Assembly: GCA_021780015.1 (NCBI GenBank)
Contig: JAJXZN010000076.1
Span: 1 to 6,355, forward strand
Length of the DNA stretch: 6,355 nucleotides
Reading direction: 5' to 3'
Origin: Pseudomonadota bacterium
Lineage (GTDB): Bacteria > Pseudomonadota > Alphaproteobacteria > Rhizobiales > Beijerinckiaceae
Shown here: positions 1-6,038 of the stretch, one piece after another
Position numbering within the stretch: position 1 is the stretch's first letter
How the letters are laid out: the number at the start of each line of letters is the position of its first letter
Program-made: the position numbers and the translations under genes
The notes under the pieces: model-generated
The model's database searches: none
Told to the model about the DNA's origin: nothing
Seen by the model: only the letters and a program-made list of their open reading frames with translations

Positions 1-203
1 TAATCTTCGATGACAGCCTTGTTGCGCCCTGTCACAAAAATGCAATGTTCGATGCCGGCTTCGTAAGCTTCCTCGACCACGTGCTGGAGGATCGGCCGGT
101 CGACAACGGTCAGCATTTCCTTGGGGACGGATTTGGTGGCCGGCAGAAATCGCGTGCCGAGGCCGGCGACCGGGAAGACAGCTTTGCGTACGCGTTGGCT
201 CAT
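1..203 (-). CDS. galU: UTP--glucose-1-phosphate uridylyltransferase, N-terminal part (cut by left window edge)
   Basis: The gene starts at an ATG whose complement is at 201-203 and runs off the left edge, so only 67 whole codons of a protein usually about 290-300 residues long are visible. The enzyme condenses UTP and glucose-1-phosphate to UDP-glucose in the cytoplasm, the donor for glycogen/trehalose, LPS core and exopolysaccharide synthesis. The nucleotidyltransferase signature is clear: [18 protein letters not shown] at residues 13-30, with the nucleotide-binding Gly-Leu-Gly-Thr-Arg at 14-18 and the Pro-Lys pair at 27-28. It is followed by [14 protein letters not shown] (33-46) and [13 protein letters not shown] (55-67), all typical of GalU. 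The last two bases seen allow Tyr as the next residue, as in the common family motif IEDY. No strong Shine-Dalgarno sequence precedes this ATG. The gene diverges from galE, the next enzyme acting on its product. Identity is near certain; only the truncation limits the call. Confidence 0.95.
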   Translation of the reverse strand, partial: MSQRVRKAVFPVAGLGTRFLPATKSVPKEMLTVVDRPILQHVVEEAYEAGIEHCIFVTGRNKAVIED

Positions 204-355
204 TTGCGGTCCGTATTGGGGAGGGGCTATTGAAATCAAATGACGAAATTTACCTAGGACGCAACGTAACCGAGCGTCAACGGTGCCTTTAGGCCAGGCA
301 CTTAATCACCGATTTCGACGATTTGGCGGAATATTAACAGCGGGAGTGGAGCGGA
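204..355. promoter_or_regulatory. Divergent galU/galE spacer with inverted repeat
   Basis: This 152-bp spacer separates two divergently read sugar-nucleotide genes, so it must hold signals for both. A perfect 6-bp inverted repeat, GTGCCT (283-288) and AGGCAC (296-301) with a 7-nt centre, lies about 55 bp before the galE start and could be an operator half-site pair or a small hairpin. On the minus strand a TTGACG hexamer (complement at 275-280) resembles a sigma-70 -35 box for galU, but no good -10 box sits at 16-18 bp from it. The stretch 311-340 is locally AT-richer than the flanking genes. These are suggestions from inspection only. Confidence 0.3.
342..346 (+). promoter_or_regulatory. Ribosome binding site of galE
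   Basis: GGGAG lies 9 nt before the ATG at 356. A second weaker purine run (TGGAG, 347-351) lies nearer. Together they support this ATG as the start, and the NAD-binding motif begins at once after it, as in other GalE proteins. Confidence 0.55.
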
Positions 356-1372
356 ATGGCAATCTTGGTCACCGGCGGCGCGGGCTACATTGGCGGCCAT
401 ATGGTTCTGGCCTTGGTCGATGCCGGCGAGCAGGTCGTCGTCCTTGATGATTTATCGACCGGCTTTGCCTGGGCCGTTCCGGCGGCGGCGACGCTCGTCG
501 TCGGCGATAGTGGGGACGAAGCGAAACTAAAAGCCATAGCGGCAACGCATCAGATCGATGCGATCGCGCATTTTGCGGCGAAGATCGTGGTGCCGGAATC
601 AGTCTCCGACCCACTGGGCTATTACCTCAACAACACTGTCAAGGCCCGCACTCTCCTGGAATTCGCCACACGGAACGGCATCAGAAATTTTATTTTTTCC
701 TCCACCGCCGCCGTCTACGGCGAACCCTCCGTCAACCCGATTTTTGAGGAAGCGCCGACGGCGCCGATCAATCCTTATGGCCGATCGAAACTCATGGTCG
801 AGTGGATGCTCGAGGATGCTGCTCACGCGCATGACCTGTCCTATGTGGCGTTACGTTACTTCAACGTAGCGGGGGCCGATCCGAAGGGCCGTCTTGGCCA
901 GTCGACTCCTAACGCAACACATCTGATAAAAGTTGCAGTGCAAGCTGCGCTTGGCATGCGGCGGGGCCTCGATATTTACGGCACGGATTACGCGACGGCG
1001 GATGGAACCTGCGTGCGCGATTACATCCACGTCAGCGATCTCATCGCCGCGCACATCCTGGCGCTCAAGCATTTACGCGCCGGCGGCGAAAGCCTTGTCT
1101 TCAACTGCGGCTACGGCCACGGCCATTCGGTGCGCGAAGTGGTCGATGTCGTGAAGAAGGTTTCGGGGGTCGACTTCGAAACGAGGCTTGCGGAGCGCCG
1201 GCCCGGCGATCCGGCGGCGCTTGTCGCGGGTGCGGATCGCATCCGCACGCGGCTCGGCTGGAAGCCGCAGCACGACAATCTCGAGGAGATCGTCACGCAG
1301 GCTTACGATTGGGAGCGTAAGCTGCGCGACGGGACCATTCCGAAGGCGCGAGTGGCGCCGACTCACTTCTGA
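356..1372 (+). CDS. galE: UDP-glucose 4-epimerase (GalE/ExoB type)
   Basis: A 338-residue extended short-chain dehydrogenase/reductase of normal length for the family. It interconverts UDP-glucose and UDP-galactose in the cytoplasm through a keto intermediate on tightly bound NAD, feeding LPS and exopolysaccharide synthesis (called ExoB in rhizobia). Visible motifs: the Rossmann glycine motif VTGGAGYIGGH (residues 5-15), AHFAA (71-75), the catalytic Ser/Thr region SSTAAVYGEP (115-124), the Tyr-x3-Lys pair Y141 and K145 in NPYGRSK, RYFNVAGAD (167-175), and the substrate-side motif GTCVRDYIHVSDL (217-229). Near the C-terminus, RRPGDPAALVAGA (281-293) places Leu289 where E. coli GalE has the size-gating Tyr299, a position that is Cys in human GALE. 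The gene diverges from galU, and its last 10 bp overlap the 3' end of the convergent small gene on the other strand. Codon use is more AT-rich than in the neighbours, with TTA (codons 33, 166, 240), CTA (58) and ATA (61, 191). Function is secure; the exact sugar range is not. Confidence 0.95.
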   Translation: MAILVTGGAGYIGGHMVLALVDAGEQVVVLDDLSTGFAWAVPAAATLVVGDSGDEAKLKAIAATHQIDAIAHFAAKIVVPESVSDPLGYYLNNTVKARTLLEFATRNGIRNFIFSSTAAVYGEPSVNPIFEEAPTAPINPYGRSKLMVEWMLEDAAHAHDLSYVALRYFNVAGADPKGRLGQSTPNATHLIKVAVQAALGMRRGLDIYGTDYATADGTCVRDYIHVSDLIAAHILALKHLRAGGESLVFNCGYGHGHSVREVVDVVKKVSGVDFETRLAERRPGDPAALVAGADRIRTRLGWKPQHDNLEEIVTQAYDWERKLRDGTIPKARVAPTHF

Positions 1373-1671
1373 TCTTGCGTCGAACCTGAGGCGGGCGGAT
1401 TGCCGGCCGGCGCGCCGCCCGGTCCCTCCATCTTGCGATGCGCCGCTTCGGCCTTTTCGCGCGCGACTTCGTTGTTATAGGCGTGACGGCGGGCCATGCC
1501 GGCGAGGCAGCCGGCCACGGCGCCCTTGAAGGCATGATGGCCGGCGTAATGGCCGGCGATCGCGCCGGCTGCGCCATATTTCAAGCAGCCGCCGGGCTTG
1601 GCTTCGGCCGGCGGCAGCCCAAGCAGGGCCGCGGCGCAGAAAATGCCCAAAGCGAAGTTTGCAGTCCTCAT
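1363..1671 (-). CDS. Small exported glycine-zipper protein of unknown function
   Basis: A 102-residue protein is read from the ATG complemented at 1669-1671, chosen because a strong GGAGGAG lies 5 nt upstream and a signal peptide begins at once. The signal peptide has RTANFALGIFCAAALLGLP as its basic and hydrophobic parts and a likely signal peptidase I cut after AEA (residue 24); there is no lipobox. The mature part carries two glycine zippers, G36/G40/G44 and G50/G54/G58, embedded in small hydrophobic residues with histidines at 41, 45 and 46. Cys29 and Cys55 flank this segment and could form a disulfide. The tail (61-102) is charged, then rich in Gly, Pro and Ser and probably disordered. 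The zippers recall the 2TM glycine-zipper domain of the Rickettsia 17-kDa antigen/SlyB group, which suggests an envelope role, but I do not recognise a named family. It lies downstream of hemH on the same strand and overlaps the galE 3' end by 10 bp. Confidence 0.75.
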   Translation of the reverse strand: MRTANFALGIFCAAALLGLPPAEAKPGGCLKYGAAGAIAGHYAGHHAFKGAVAGCLAGMARRHAYNNEVAREKAEAAHRKMEGPGGAPAGNPPASGSTQDQK

Positions 1672-1676
1672 AAAAT

Positions 1677-1683
1677 CTCCTCC
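1677..1683 (-). promoter_or_regulatory. Strong Shine-Dalgarno deciding the start of the small exported protein
   Basis: On the minus strand the sequence reads GGAGGAG followed by 5 nt and then ATG (complement at 1669-1671). It is the best ribosome binding site in the window and argues against a longer reading from an upstream GTG near 1758. Confidence 0.8.
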
Positions 1684-1742
1684 AGAGCCGGCGGTCACAG
1701 CCGGGCAGGCGACATATGGGGCGCGCGGCTTAGCCTGCAACG

Positions 1743-1770
1743 GCGCCGGGGCAAACACCTGGGCCGGCGC
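1743..1770 (-). other. GC-rich inverted repeat just after hemH
   Basis: GCGCCGG (1743-1749) and CCGGCGC (1764-1770) form a perfect 7-bp stem around a 14-nt centre, beginning 6 nt beyond the hemH stop. No run of T follows on the minus strand, so it is not a standard intrinsic terminator. It might slow 3' decay of hemH mRNA or be chance in GC-rich DNA. Confidence 0.25.
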
Positions 1771-1776
1771 ATGCGG

Positions 1777-2796
1777 TCAAAGCCAACCCTTCAATTCGCG
1801 CCCGATGAGCGCATAGATCACGCGCATCCCTTCGGCGCTGTCGTTGAGACAGGGCAGCGTGGCGTAATTCACGCCGCCGGCCTCGGTGAAGAAATGCCGA
1901 TTCTCGATGTCGAGTTCCTCCAGCGTCTCGACGCAATCGGCGGCAAAGCCCGGCGCCATGACGACGAGATTTTTGCAGCCGCTGCGGGCGAGCTCCTGCA
2001 CCCGGTCGGCGGTATAGGGCTTCAGCCATTCGGCGCGGCCGAAGCGCGATTGAAAGCTCATATGCGCGGCTTTGACATCGTTCTTGAGGGCGGCCGACAA
2101 AGCCTCGAACGTGGCCCGGCATTGCTGCGGATAGGGATCGCCTTGGTCGGCGTAGCTTTGCGGCAGGCCGTGAAAGGAAAGAAGCAGCGCGTCGGGAACG
2201 AAATCCAAACGCGCCGCGAATTGGCGATAGGATTCTGCCAAGGCGTCGATATAGACGGATTCGACCGGATAGGCGGGCACGGTGCGCAGCGCCGGTTGGA
2301 CGCGCATCCGTTCGAGCGCCGCAAAGACGGCATCGCAGACGGTCGCCGTCGTCGTCGCGGAATATTGCGGATAGAGCGGAAAGACGAGCACGCGGTCGCA
2401 ACCCGCCGCGGCCAAGGTGTCGAGCTTTTCGGCCACGCTCGGCTTGCCGTAGCGCATCGCCCATTCGACCATCGGCCGCGCCGCGCCGAGGCCGCCTTCG
2501 GCGACCCAGCCGGCGAGCTTTTGGGCCTGCGATTCGGTGACGGCGCGCAACGGGCTTCCGGGGCCGAGGCGGTCCCAGATCGACGCATAAGCCTTGCCGC
2601 TTTTCGCCGGCCGCGTCGTGAGAATGATGAGATTGAGGATCGGCCACCAGAGCCAGCGCGGCGTTTCGATCACGCGCGGGTCGGACAGGAATTCCTTCAG
2701 ATAGCGCCGCACCGGCCAGAAATCGGTGCCGTCCGGGGTGCCGAGATTGACGAGCAGGATCCCGACCTTCGCGGGGGGCAGAGGGCTTTCGGTCAC
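1777..2796 (-). CDS. hemH: Ferrochelatase (protoheme ferro-lyase)
   Basis: The enzyme inserts Fe(II) into protoporphyrin IX to make protoheme, the last step of the protoporphyrin-dependent route, at the cytoplasmic face of the inner membrane. With the GTG start (complement at 2794-2796) it has 339 residues, normal for bacterial HemH. Visible motifs, numbered from that GTG: VGILLVNLGTPDG (11-23) opening the fold, FPLYPQYSATTTATV (139-153), the catalytic-histidine motif SFHGLPQSYADQGDPY with His209, and MAPGFAADCVETLEELDIE (280-298) with the conserved active-site Glu290. The GTG is preceded by GAAAGG at 6 nt and gives the short N-terminal lead usual in the family. A TTG farther upstream (complement at 2872-2874) would add 26 basic, poorly conserved residues and is less likely. 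I see no cysteine cluster at the extreme C-terminus of the kind used by ferrochelatases with an iron-sulfur cluster. It is divergent from the PodJ-like gene and followed by the small exported gene after 105 bp, possibly as one transcript. Confidence 0.93.
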   Translation of the reverse strand: MTESPLPPAKVGILLVNLGTPDGTDFWPVRRYLKEFLSDPRVIETPRWLWWPILNLIILTTRPAKSGKAYASIWDRLGPGSPLRAVTESQAQKLAGWVAEGGLGAARPMVEWAMRYGKPSVAEKLDTLAAAGCDRVLVFPLYPQYSATTTATVCDAVFAALERMRVQPALRTVPAYPVESVYIDALAESYRQFAARLDFVPDALLLSFHGLPQSYADQGDPYPQQCRATFEALSAALKNDVKAAHMSFQSRFGRAEWLKPYTADRVQELARSGCKNLVVMAPGFAADCVETLEELDIENRHFFTEAGGVNYATLPCLNDSAEGMRVIYALIGRELKGWL

Positions 2797-2802
2797 GGAC
2801 GG

Positions 2803-2808
2803 CCTTTC
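2803..2808 (-). promoter_or_regulatory. Ribosome binding site supporting the GTG start of hemH
   Basis: GAAAGG on the minus strand lies 6 nt before the GTG complemented at 2794-2796. No ATG is in frame upstream; the ATG complemented at 2826-2828 is in another frame. Confidence 0.5.
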
Positions 2809-3101
2809 GCAGCGAACCTGTGCCTCATTTAGGAAAAATCCCCGTCGCAATCCAGGTCGGCGCTTGCTGCGCAAATGCGGCGATGCCTCGGGACAGGTGA
2901 AAGCTCAGCCGCGCATTCGCGCAAAAAGAGCAATTTCCAGTTGCCGCATCCCAAGCGCGACTCTGTGCCAAAATTAATCAGAGTTAACCCGCTATTTACC
3001 TCGGTTACGGAAATTCGGGGAGAGCACCCGCCGTGGCGAAAGTTTTGATTCGACGCCATCCGGCTTGAAAAAGTTTCGGCAGCCAGTGGGCCAATCCCTC
3101 C

Positions 3102-3105
3102 GGAG
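3102..3105 (+). promoter_or_regulatory. Ribosome binding site of the PodJ-like gene
   Basis: GGAG lies 5 nt before the ATG at 3111. It supports this start, although the N-terminus lacks the conserved opening motif seen in many PodJ proteins. Confidence 0.6.
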
Positions 3106-3110
3106 CGAAC

Positions 3111-6038
3111 ATGATTAAAGCGTTTCCGTGGAAAAACAGGGATGTTGCCCCTGCGGTGCTGCAGGGAGGCGCGCCGGTCGAGCCGGTGTCCGGCGATGCG
3201 GTCGGCCGCGTCTATGGCGCGCAATTGAACCGGGTCGAGGCGACGCTCAACAATCTCTTGGCCACGGTTGCGGCTGCGGCGGATCAGCCGCGGCCGGCGC
3301 CGGTGCTGCCGCGCGAGACGCCGCGGCGCCCCTCGCTCGGCGCGGCGATCGCGGAAGTCTCGCGCCGCCAGCACGAGCTCGAAGATTGGCGGGCCTTCGC
3401 GCCGCCTACACCGCCCGGCGAAGCGCGTCCCCGCGCGGCCTCGCTCGTCACTTTGCAAAACGATATCGCCGGCCTTGCCGCGCGGCTCGACGCGATGCAG
3501 CGCGAGCAGGCGGCACGTTATGCCGCGCCGCCGGTCTGCAATCTCGACAAATTGCGCACCGAGATCGCCACCATGTCCGAGGCTTTGCGCGATGTCGCCT
3601 CGCGCGGCTCGGTGGCGACGGTCGAAGCCGCCATCCGCGGCCTGTCGCAGAAGATCGAGGACTCGCGCAGCGACGGCATGAAGGACGCCATTCTGCGGCC
3701 GATGGAAGAGCTCGTCGCCGAACTGCGCCAGTCGCTCGCCGAGATCGATCCGCGCATGACGATCAAGGGCCTCGAAGGCGAATTGCGCAAGCTCGGGATC
3801 AAGATCGACGATCTCGGCCGCAGCGGCATCGATCCCGCAGCCTTCGGCCATATCCAGGCGCAGACGCGCGAAATCCGCGATCTCCTCTCGGCGGCCATCG
3901 CCCGGCCGCTGCCGATCGAGCGGATCGAGCGGCAGGTGACGGAACTCGCCGAGAGCCTCGCCCAGCACCCGGTCGCGACCGTCTATGAAGGCTTCGTCGC
4001 GCCGCAGCGCGATGCCGCGCCCTTTGCCGCCATCGAGGCGCGGCTGGAGGAGATTGCCGCCAAGGTCGATGAATCGCTGAACGCGGCGCGCGATCAAAGC
4101 CGCTATCGTGATCTCTCCGATCGCATCGACACCGTGCATGAAGGGTTGTCGGCGCGGATCGCCGATGTTCAGCGCCAAGCCGCGCCCGACACCAGCGCGC
4201 TCGAAAATCTGGTGCGCTCGCTGTCCGAGAAGATCGAGCGCGCGATCGCGCCGCAAGCGGACCAGCGTGCCATCGAAGCGCTGGAAGAGCAGATCACCGC
4301 GCTTGCGCAGCGGATGGACCATGGCAATTCGTCCGTTTCGCTGAGCGGGCTCGAGCGCACGATCAGCGAATTGTTCGGCGAGTTCGAACGCACCCGCGTC
4401 GCCAGTCTCGAAACGGCGGAACAGACGGCGCGCAGCGCCGTGCGCGAGGCCTTGGCCGGTGCGCCGGGTTATGGCTTGGACCAAGAGCGGATCGCCGAAG
4501 AGCTTGGCGACCTGCGGGCAAAGCAGGCGCAGGCCGACCAGCGCACCCTTTCGACGTTGAACGCGGTTCACGAGACGCTGGAAAAGGTGGTCGAGCGGCT
4601 TTCGACCTTCGAAGCGGAATTGACCGATCGCCGCGGCGAACCGGGCGGCCGTCCCGCCGCCGAGCCGGGCCTTGCGCCGCGCAATCCGGCACCGCCGCAA
4701 AATCCGCCGCCCTCGCCGCCGCCGTTTGTCGAGCCGCGCGGCCGCAGCACCGCGGCCCCGGACGCCCCGGCGACCGCTCCGGAAGATTTTTTGATCGAAC
4801 CGGGCACCGGTTTTCCCGGCCGCCGTGAGAATGGCAATTCCGGCGCCGCGACGCCGCCGGCGCAGTTCGATTCGCTTGAGGCGCCGGCCTCGCGGTCCGA
4901 ATTCATCGCCGCGGCGCGCCGCGCCGCGCGGGCGGCGCAGCGCGAGACCGCAGCCACGATACAGGCGCAGTCGCGGCCGGCGGCGCCGGCCGAGGCCAAG
5001 GGCGGCCTTGCGACGCTCATCGCCCATTACCGCCGCCCGGTCGTCTTGTCGCTCGCGGCGATTTTCGTCGCCGTCGGCGCTTATGCTGTGTTGAAGAGCC
5101 TCGGCCATCCGCCGATGAAGGTCTCAGACTTCGAGACGCCGCCGGCAATCGTCGCCTCGGCGCCGCCGCCTGCGCCACCGGTCGCGGCGATGACGAGCGC
5201 CGCCAAAGTCGACGACAGCGCTTTGTCGCCGAATTCGATCGTCACGCCGCCGCCGGCGCCGCCCGGGGCCGGGTCAGCCGCCGGCACCGACCCGATCGTC
5301 ACCGGGTCCATTCCGCGGCAGCCCGCCGTCCAGGCGCAAAAACCGCGAGAAATGTCGCTCAACGACTTGCGCGATCAAGCCCGCGCCGGCGATGTCTCAG
5401 CCCAATTCGCGCTCGCCACCGAATATACCGATGCGCGCTTCATGCCGCGCGACTTGAAGGCCGCCGCGCAATGGTACGAAAAGGCGGCGGCGCAGGGTTT
5501 CGCTCCGGCCCAATACCGCTTGGCGTCCTTTTACGAAAAAGGCCTTGGCGTCGCGCGCGACATCGGCAAGGCGCAGGCGCTCTATCAGAAGGCGGCGGCG
5601 GCCGGCAATATCCGCGCCATGCACAATCTTGCGGTGCTTGCGGCGGATGGCGGCGACAGCGGCCGGCCGGATTATGCGACGGCGGCTCAATGGTTCAAGC
5701 GCGCGGCCGAATTCGGCGTCCGTGACAGCCAATATAATTATGCCGTGCTGCTGGCGCGCGGCATGGGCGTGCCGCAAGATTTCTCCGCGTCCTACGTCTG
5801 GTTTGCCATCGCGGCGCGGCAGGGCGATCAGGATTCGGCGGCCAAGCGCGACGATGTCGGCGCGCGGCTGTCGGCGGATCAACTTGCTGCGGCGAAGGCT
5901 ACGGTCGCGCGCTTCCATGCCCGCACGCCGGCGGCTTCGGCCAACGACGTGGTGATGCCGGTGATTACGACGAATGCGCGCACGACGCCCGAGCCGGCGT
6001 TGAGCTTCGGCCAAAAGCCGAAAGTGTCGATGCTCTGA
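3111..6038 (+). CDS. PodJ-like polarity/envelope protein: coiled coil, one membrane helix, Sel1 repeats
   Basis: A 975-residue protein close in size to Caulobacter PodJ, a polar scaffold with a cytoplasmic coiled coil and a periplasmic Sel1-repeat domain that recruits cell-cycle and pilus or stalk factors. Order of parts: a short N-terminus; SLGAAIAEVSRRQHELED (75-92); long amphipathic helices with heptad-like Leu/Ile spacing and many Glu, Arg and Gln (about 110-505); a Pro-rich linker (510-560); the motif SEFIAAARRAARAAQRET (596-613); one membrane helix (about 643-662) after a Tyr-Arg-Arg, giving an N-inside topology; a Pro/Ala linker (675-735) ending in DPIVTGSIPR (727-736); and four Sel1-like repeats at about 757-793, 794-829, 830-866 and 867-902, with repeated LA-x-x-Y and A-x-x-WY/F-KAA patterns. 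The tail (903-975) has no peptidoglycan-binding domain, which many PodJ proteins carry, and the usual N-terminal SPWSVKG-like motif is missing. The role is therefore inferred from architecture: a polar or septal scaffold spanning the inner membrane. True PodJ orthology is uncertain. Confidence 0.85.
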   Translation: MIKAFPWKNRDVAPAVLQGGAPVEPVSGDAVGRVYGAQLNRVEATLNNLLATVAAAADQPRPAPVLPRETPRRPSLGAAIAEVSRRQHELEDWRAFAPPTPPGEARPRAASLVTLQNDIAGLAARLDAMQREQAARYAAPPVCNLDKLRTEIATMSEALRDVASRGSVATVEAAIRGLSQKIEDSRSDGMKDAILRPMEELVAELRQSLAEIDPRMTIKGLEGELRKLGIKIDDLGRSGIDPAAFGHIQAQTREIRDLLSAAIARPLPIERIERQVTELAESLAQHPVATVYEGFVAPQRDAAPFAAIEARLEEIAAKVDESLNAARDQSRYRDLSDRIDTVHEGLSARIADVQRQAAPDTSALENLVRSLSEKIERAIAPQADQRAIEALEEQITALAQRMDHGNSSVSLSGLERTISELFGEFERTRVASLETAEQTARSAVREALAGAPGYGLDQERIAEELGDLRAKQAQADQRTLSTLNAVHETLEKVVERLSTFEAELTDRRGEPGGRPAAEPGLAPRNPAPPQNPPPSPPPFVEPRGRSTAAPDAPATAPEDFLIEPGTGFPGRRENGNSGAATPPAQFDSLEAPASRSEFIAAARRAARAAQRETAATIQAQSRPAAPAEAKGGLATLIAHYRRPVVLSLAAIFVAVGAYAVLKSLGHPPMKVSDFETPPAIVASAPPPAPPVAAMTSAAKVDDSALSPNSIVTPPPAPPGAGSAAGTDPIVTGSIPRQPAVQAQKPREMSLNDLRDQARAGDVSAQFALATEYTDARFMPRDLKAAAQWYEKAAAQGFAPAQYRLASFYEKGLGVARDIGKAQALYQKAAAAGNIRAMHNLAVLAADGGDSGRPDYATAAQWFKRAAEFGVRDSQYNYAVLLARGMGVPQDFSASYVWFAIAARQGDQDSAAKRDDVGARLSADQLAAAKATVARFHARTPAASANDVVMPVITTNARTTPEPALSFGQKPKVSML

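Larger units (their letters stand above)
2797..3110. promoter_or_regulatory. Divergent hemH / PodJ-like gene spacer
   Basis: These 314 bp contain no convincing gene. They are AT-richer than the flanking genes, mainly between 2925 and 3075, as expected for promoters. The most notable element is TTAA (2974-2977), six bases, then TTAAC (2984-2988), close to the alphaproteobacterial CtrA site TTAA-N7-TTAAC but one base short in spacing. GANTC sites, targets of the CcrM methylase in this class, occur at 2959-2963 and 3047-3051, but such sites are also frequent in the coding parts of the window. I could not assign clear -35/-10 boxes for either gene, and I saw no riboswitch or terminator. Confidence 0.4.

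Noticed and set aside
1672..1758. A longer N-terminus for the small exported protein from an upstream GTG.
   Set aside because: The internal ATG has a GGAGGAG at ideal spacing and opens directly into a signal peptide, which the longer form would bury.
1743..1770. Intrinsic terminator for hemH.
   Set aside because: The stem is good but no T run follows on the minus strand, so it is kept only as an inverted repeat of unknown meaning.
1438..2832. A 464-codon open frame on the plus strand, antisense to hemH and the small exported gene.
   Set aside because: It mirrors conserved ferrochelatase coding sequence, and the product is low-complexity with no recognised motif. It has no real start context.
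2797..2874. A longer ferrochelatase starting at TTG (complement at 2872-2874).
   Set aside because: The extra 26 residues are basic and unlike the usual family N-terminus. The GTG start has a plausible ribosome binding site and gives a typical length.
4638..4790. Possible DNA repeat array in the GC-rich stretch of the PodJ-like gene.
   Set aside because: It is a Pro/Ala-rich linker encoded by CCG/GCC-type codons, with no regular DNA repeat unit.
2829..5108. A 759-codon open frame on the minus strand, antisense to the PodJ-like gene.
   Set aside because: Its product is dominated by Arg, Gly and Ala with no domains, as expected for the shadow of a GC-rich gene. The opposite strand has clear coiled-coil, membrane and Sel1 features plus a ribosome binding site.
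5397..6014. A 205-codon minus-strand frame opposite the Sel1 repeats.
   Set aside because: Arg-rich shadow of the Sel1-repeat region; the repeat pattern itself explains the long open frame.
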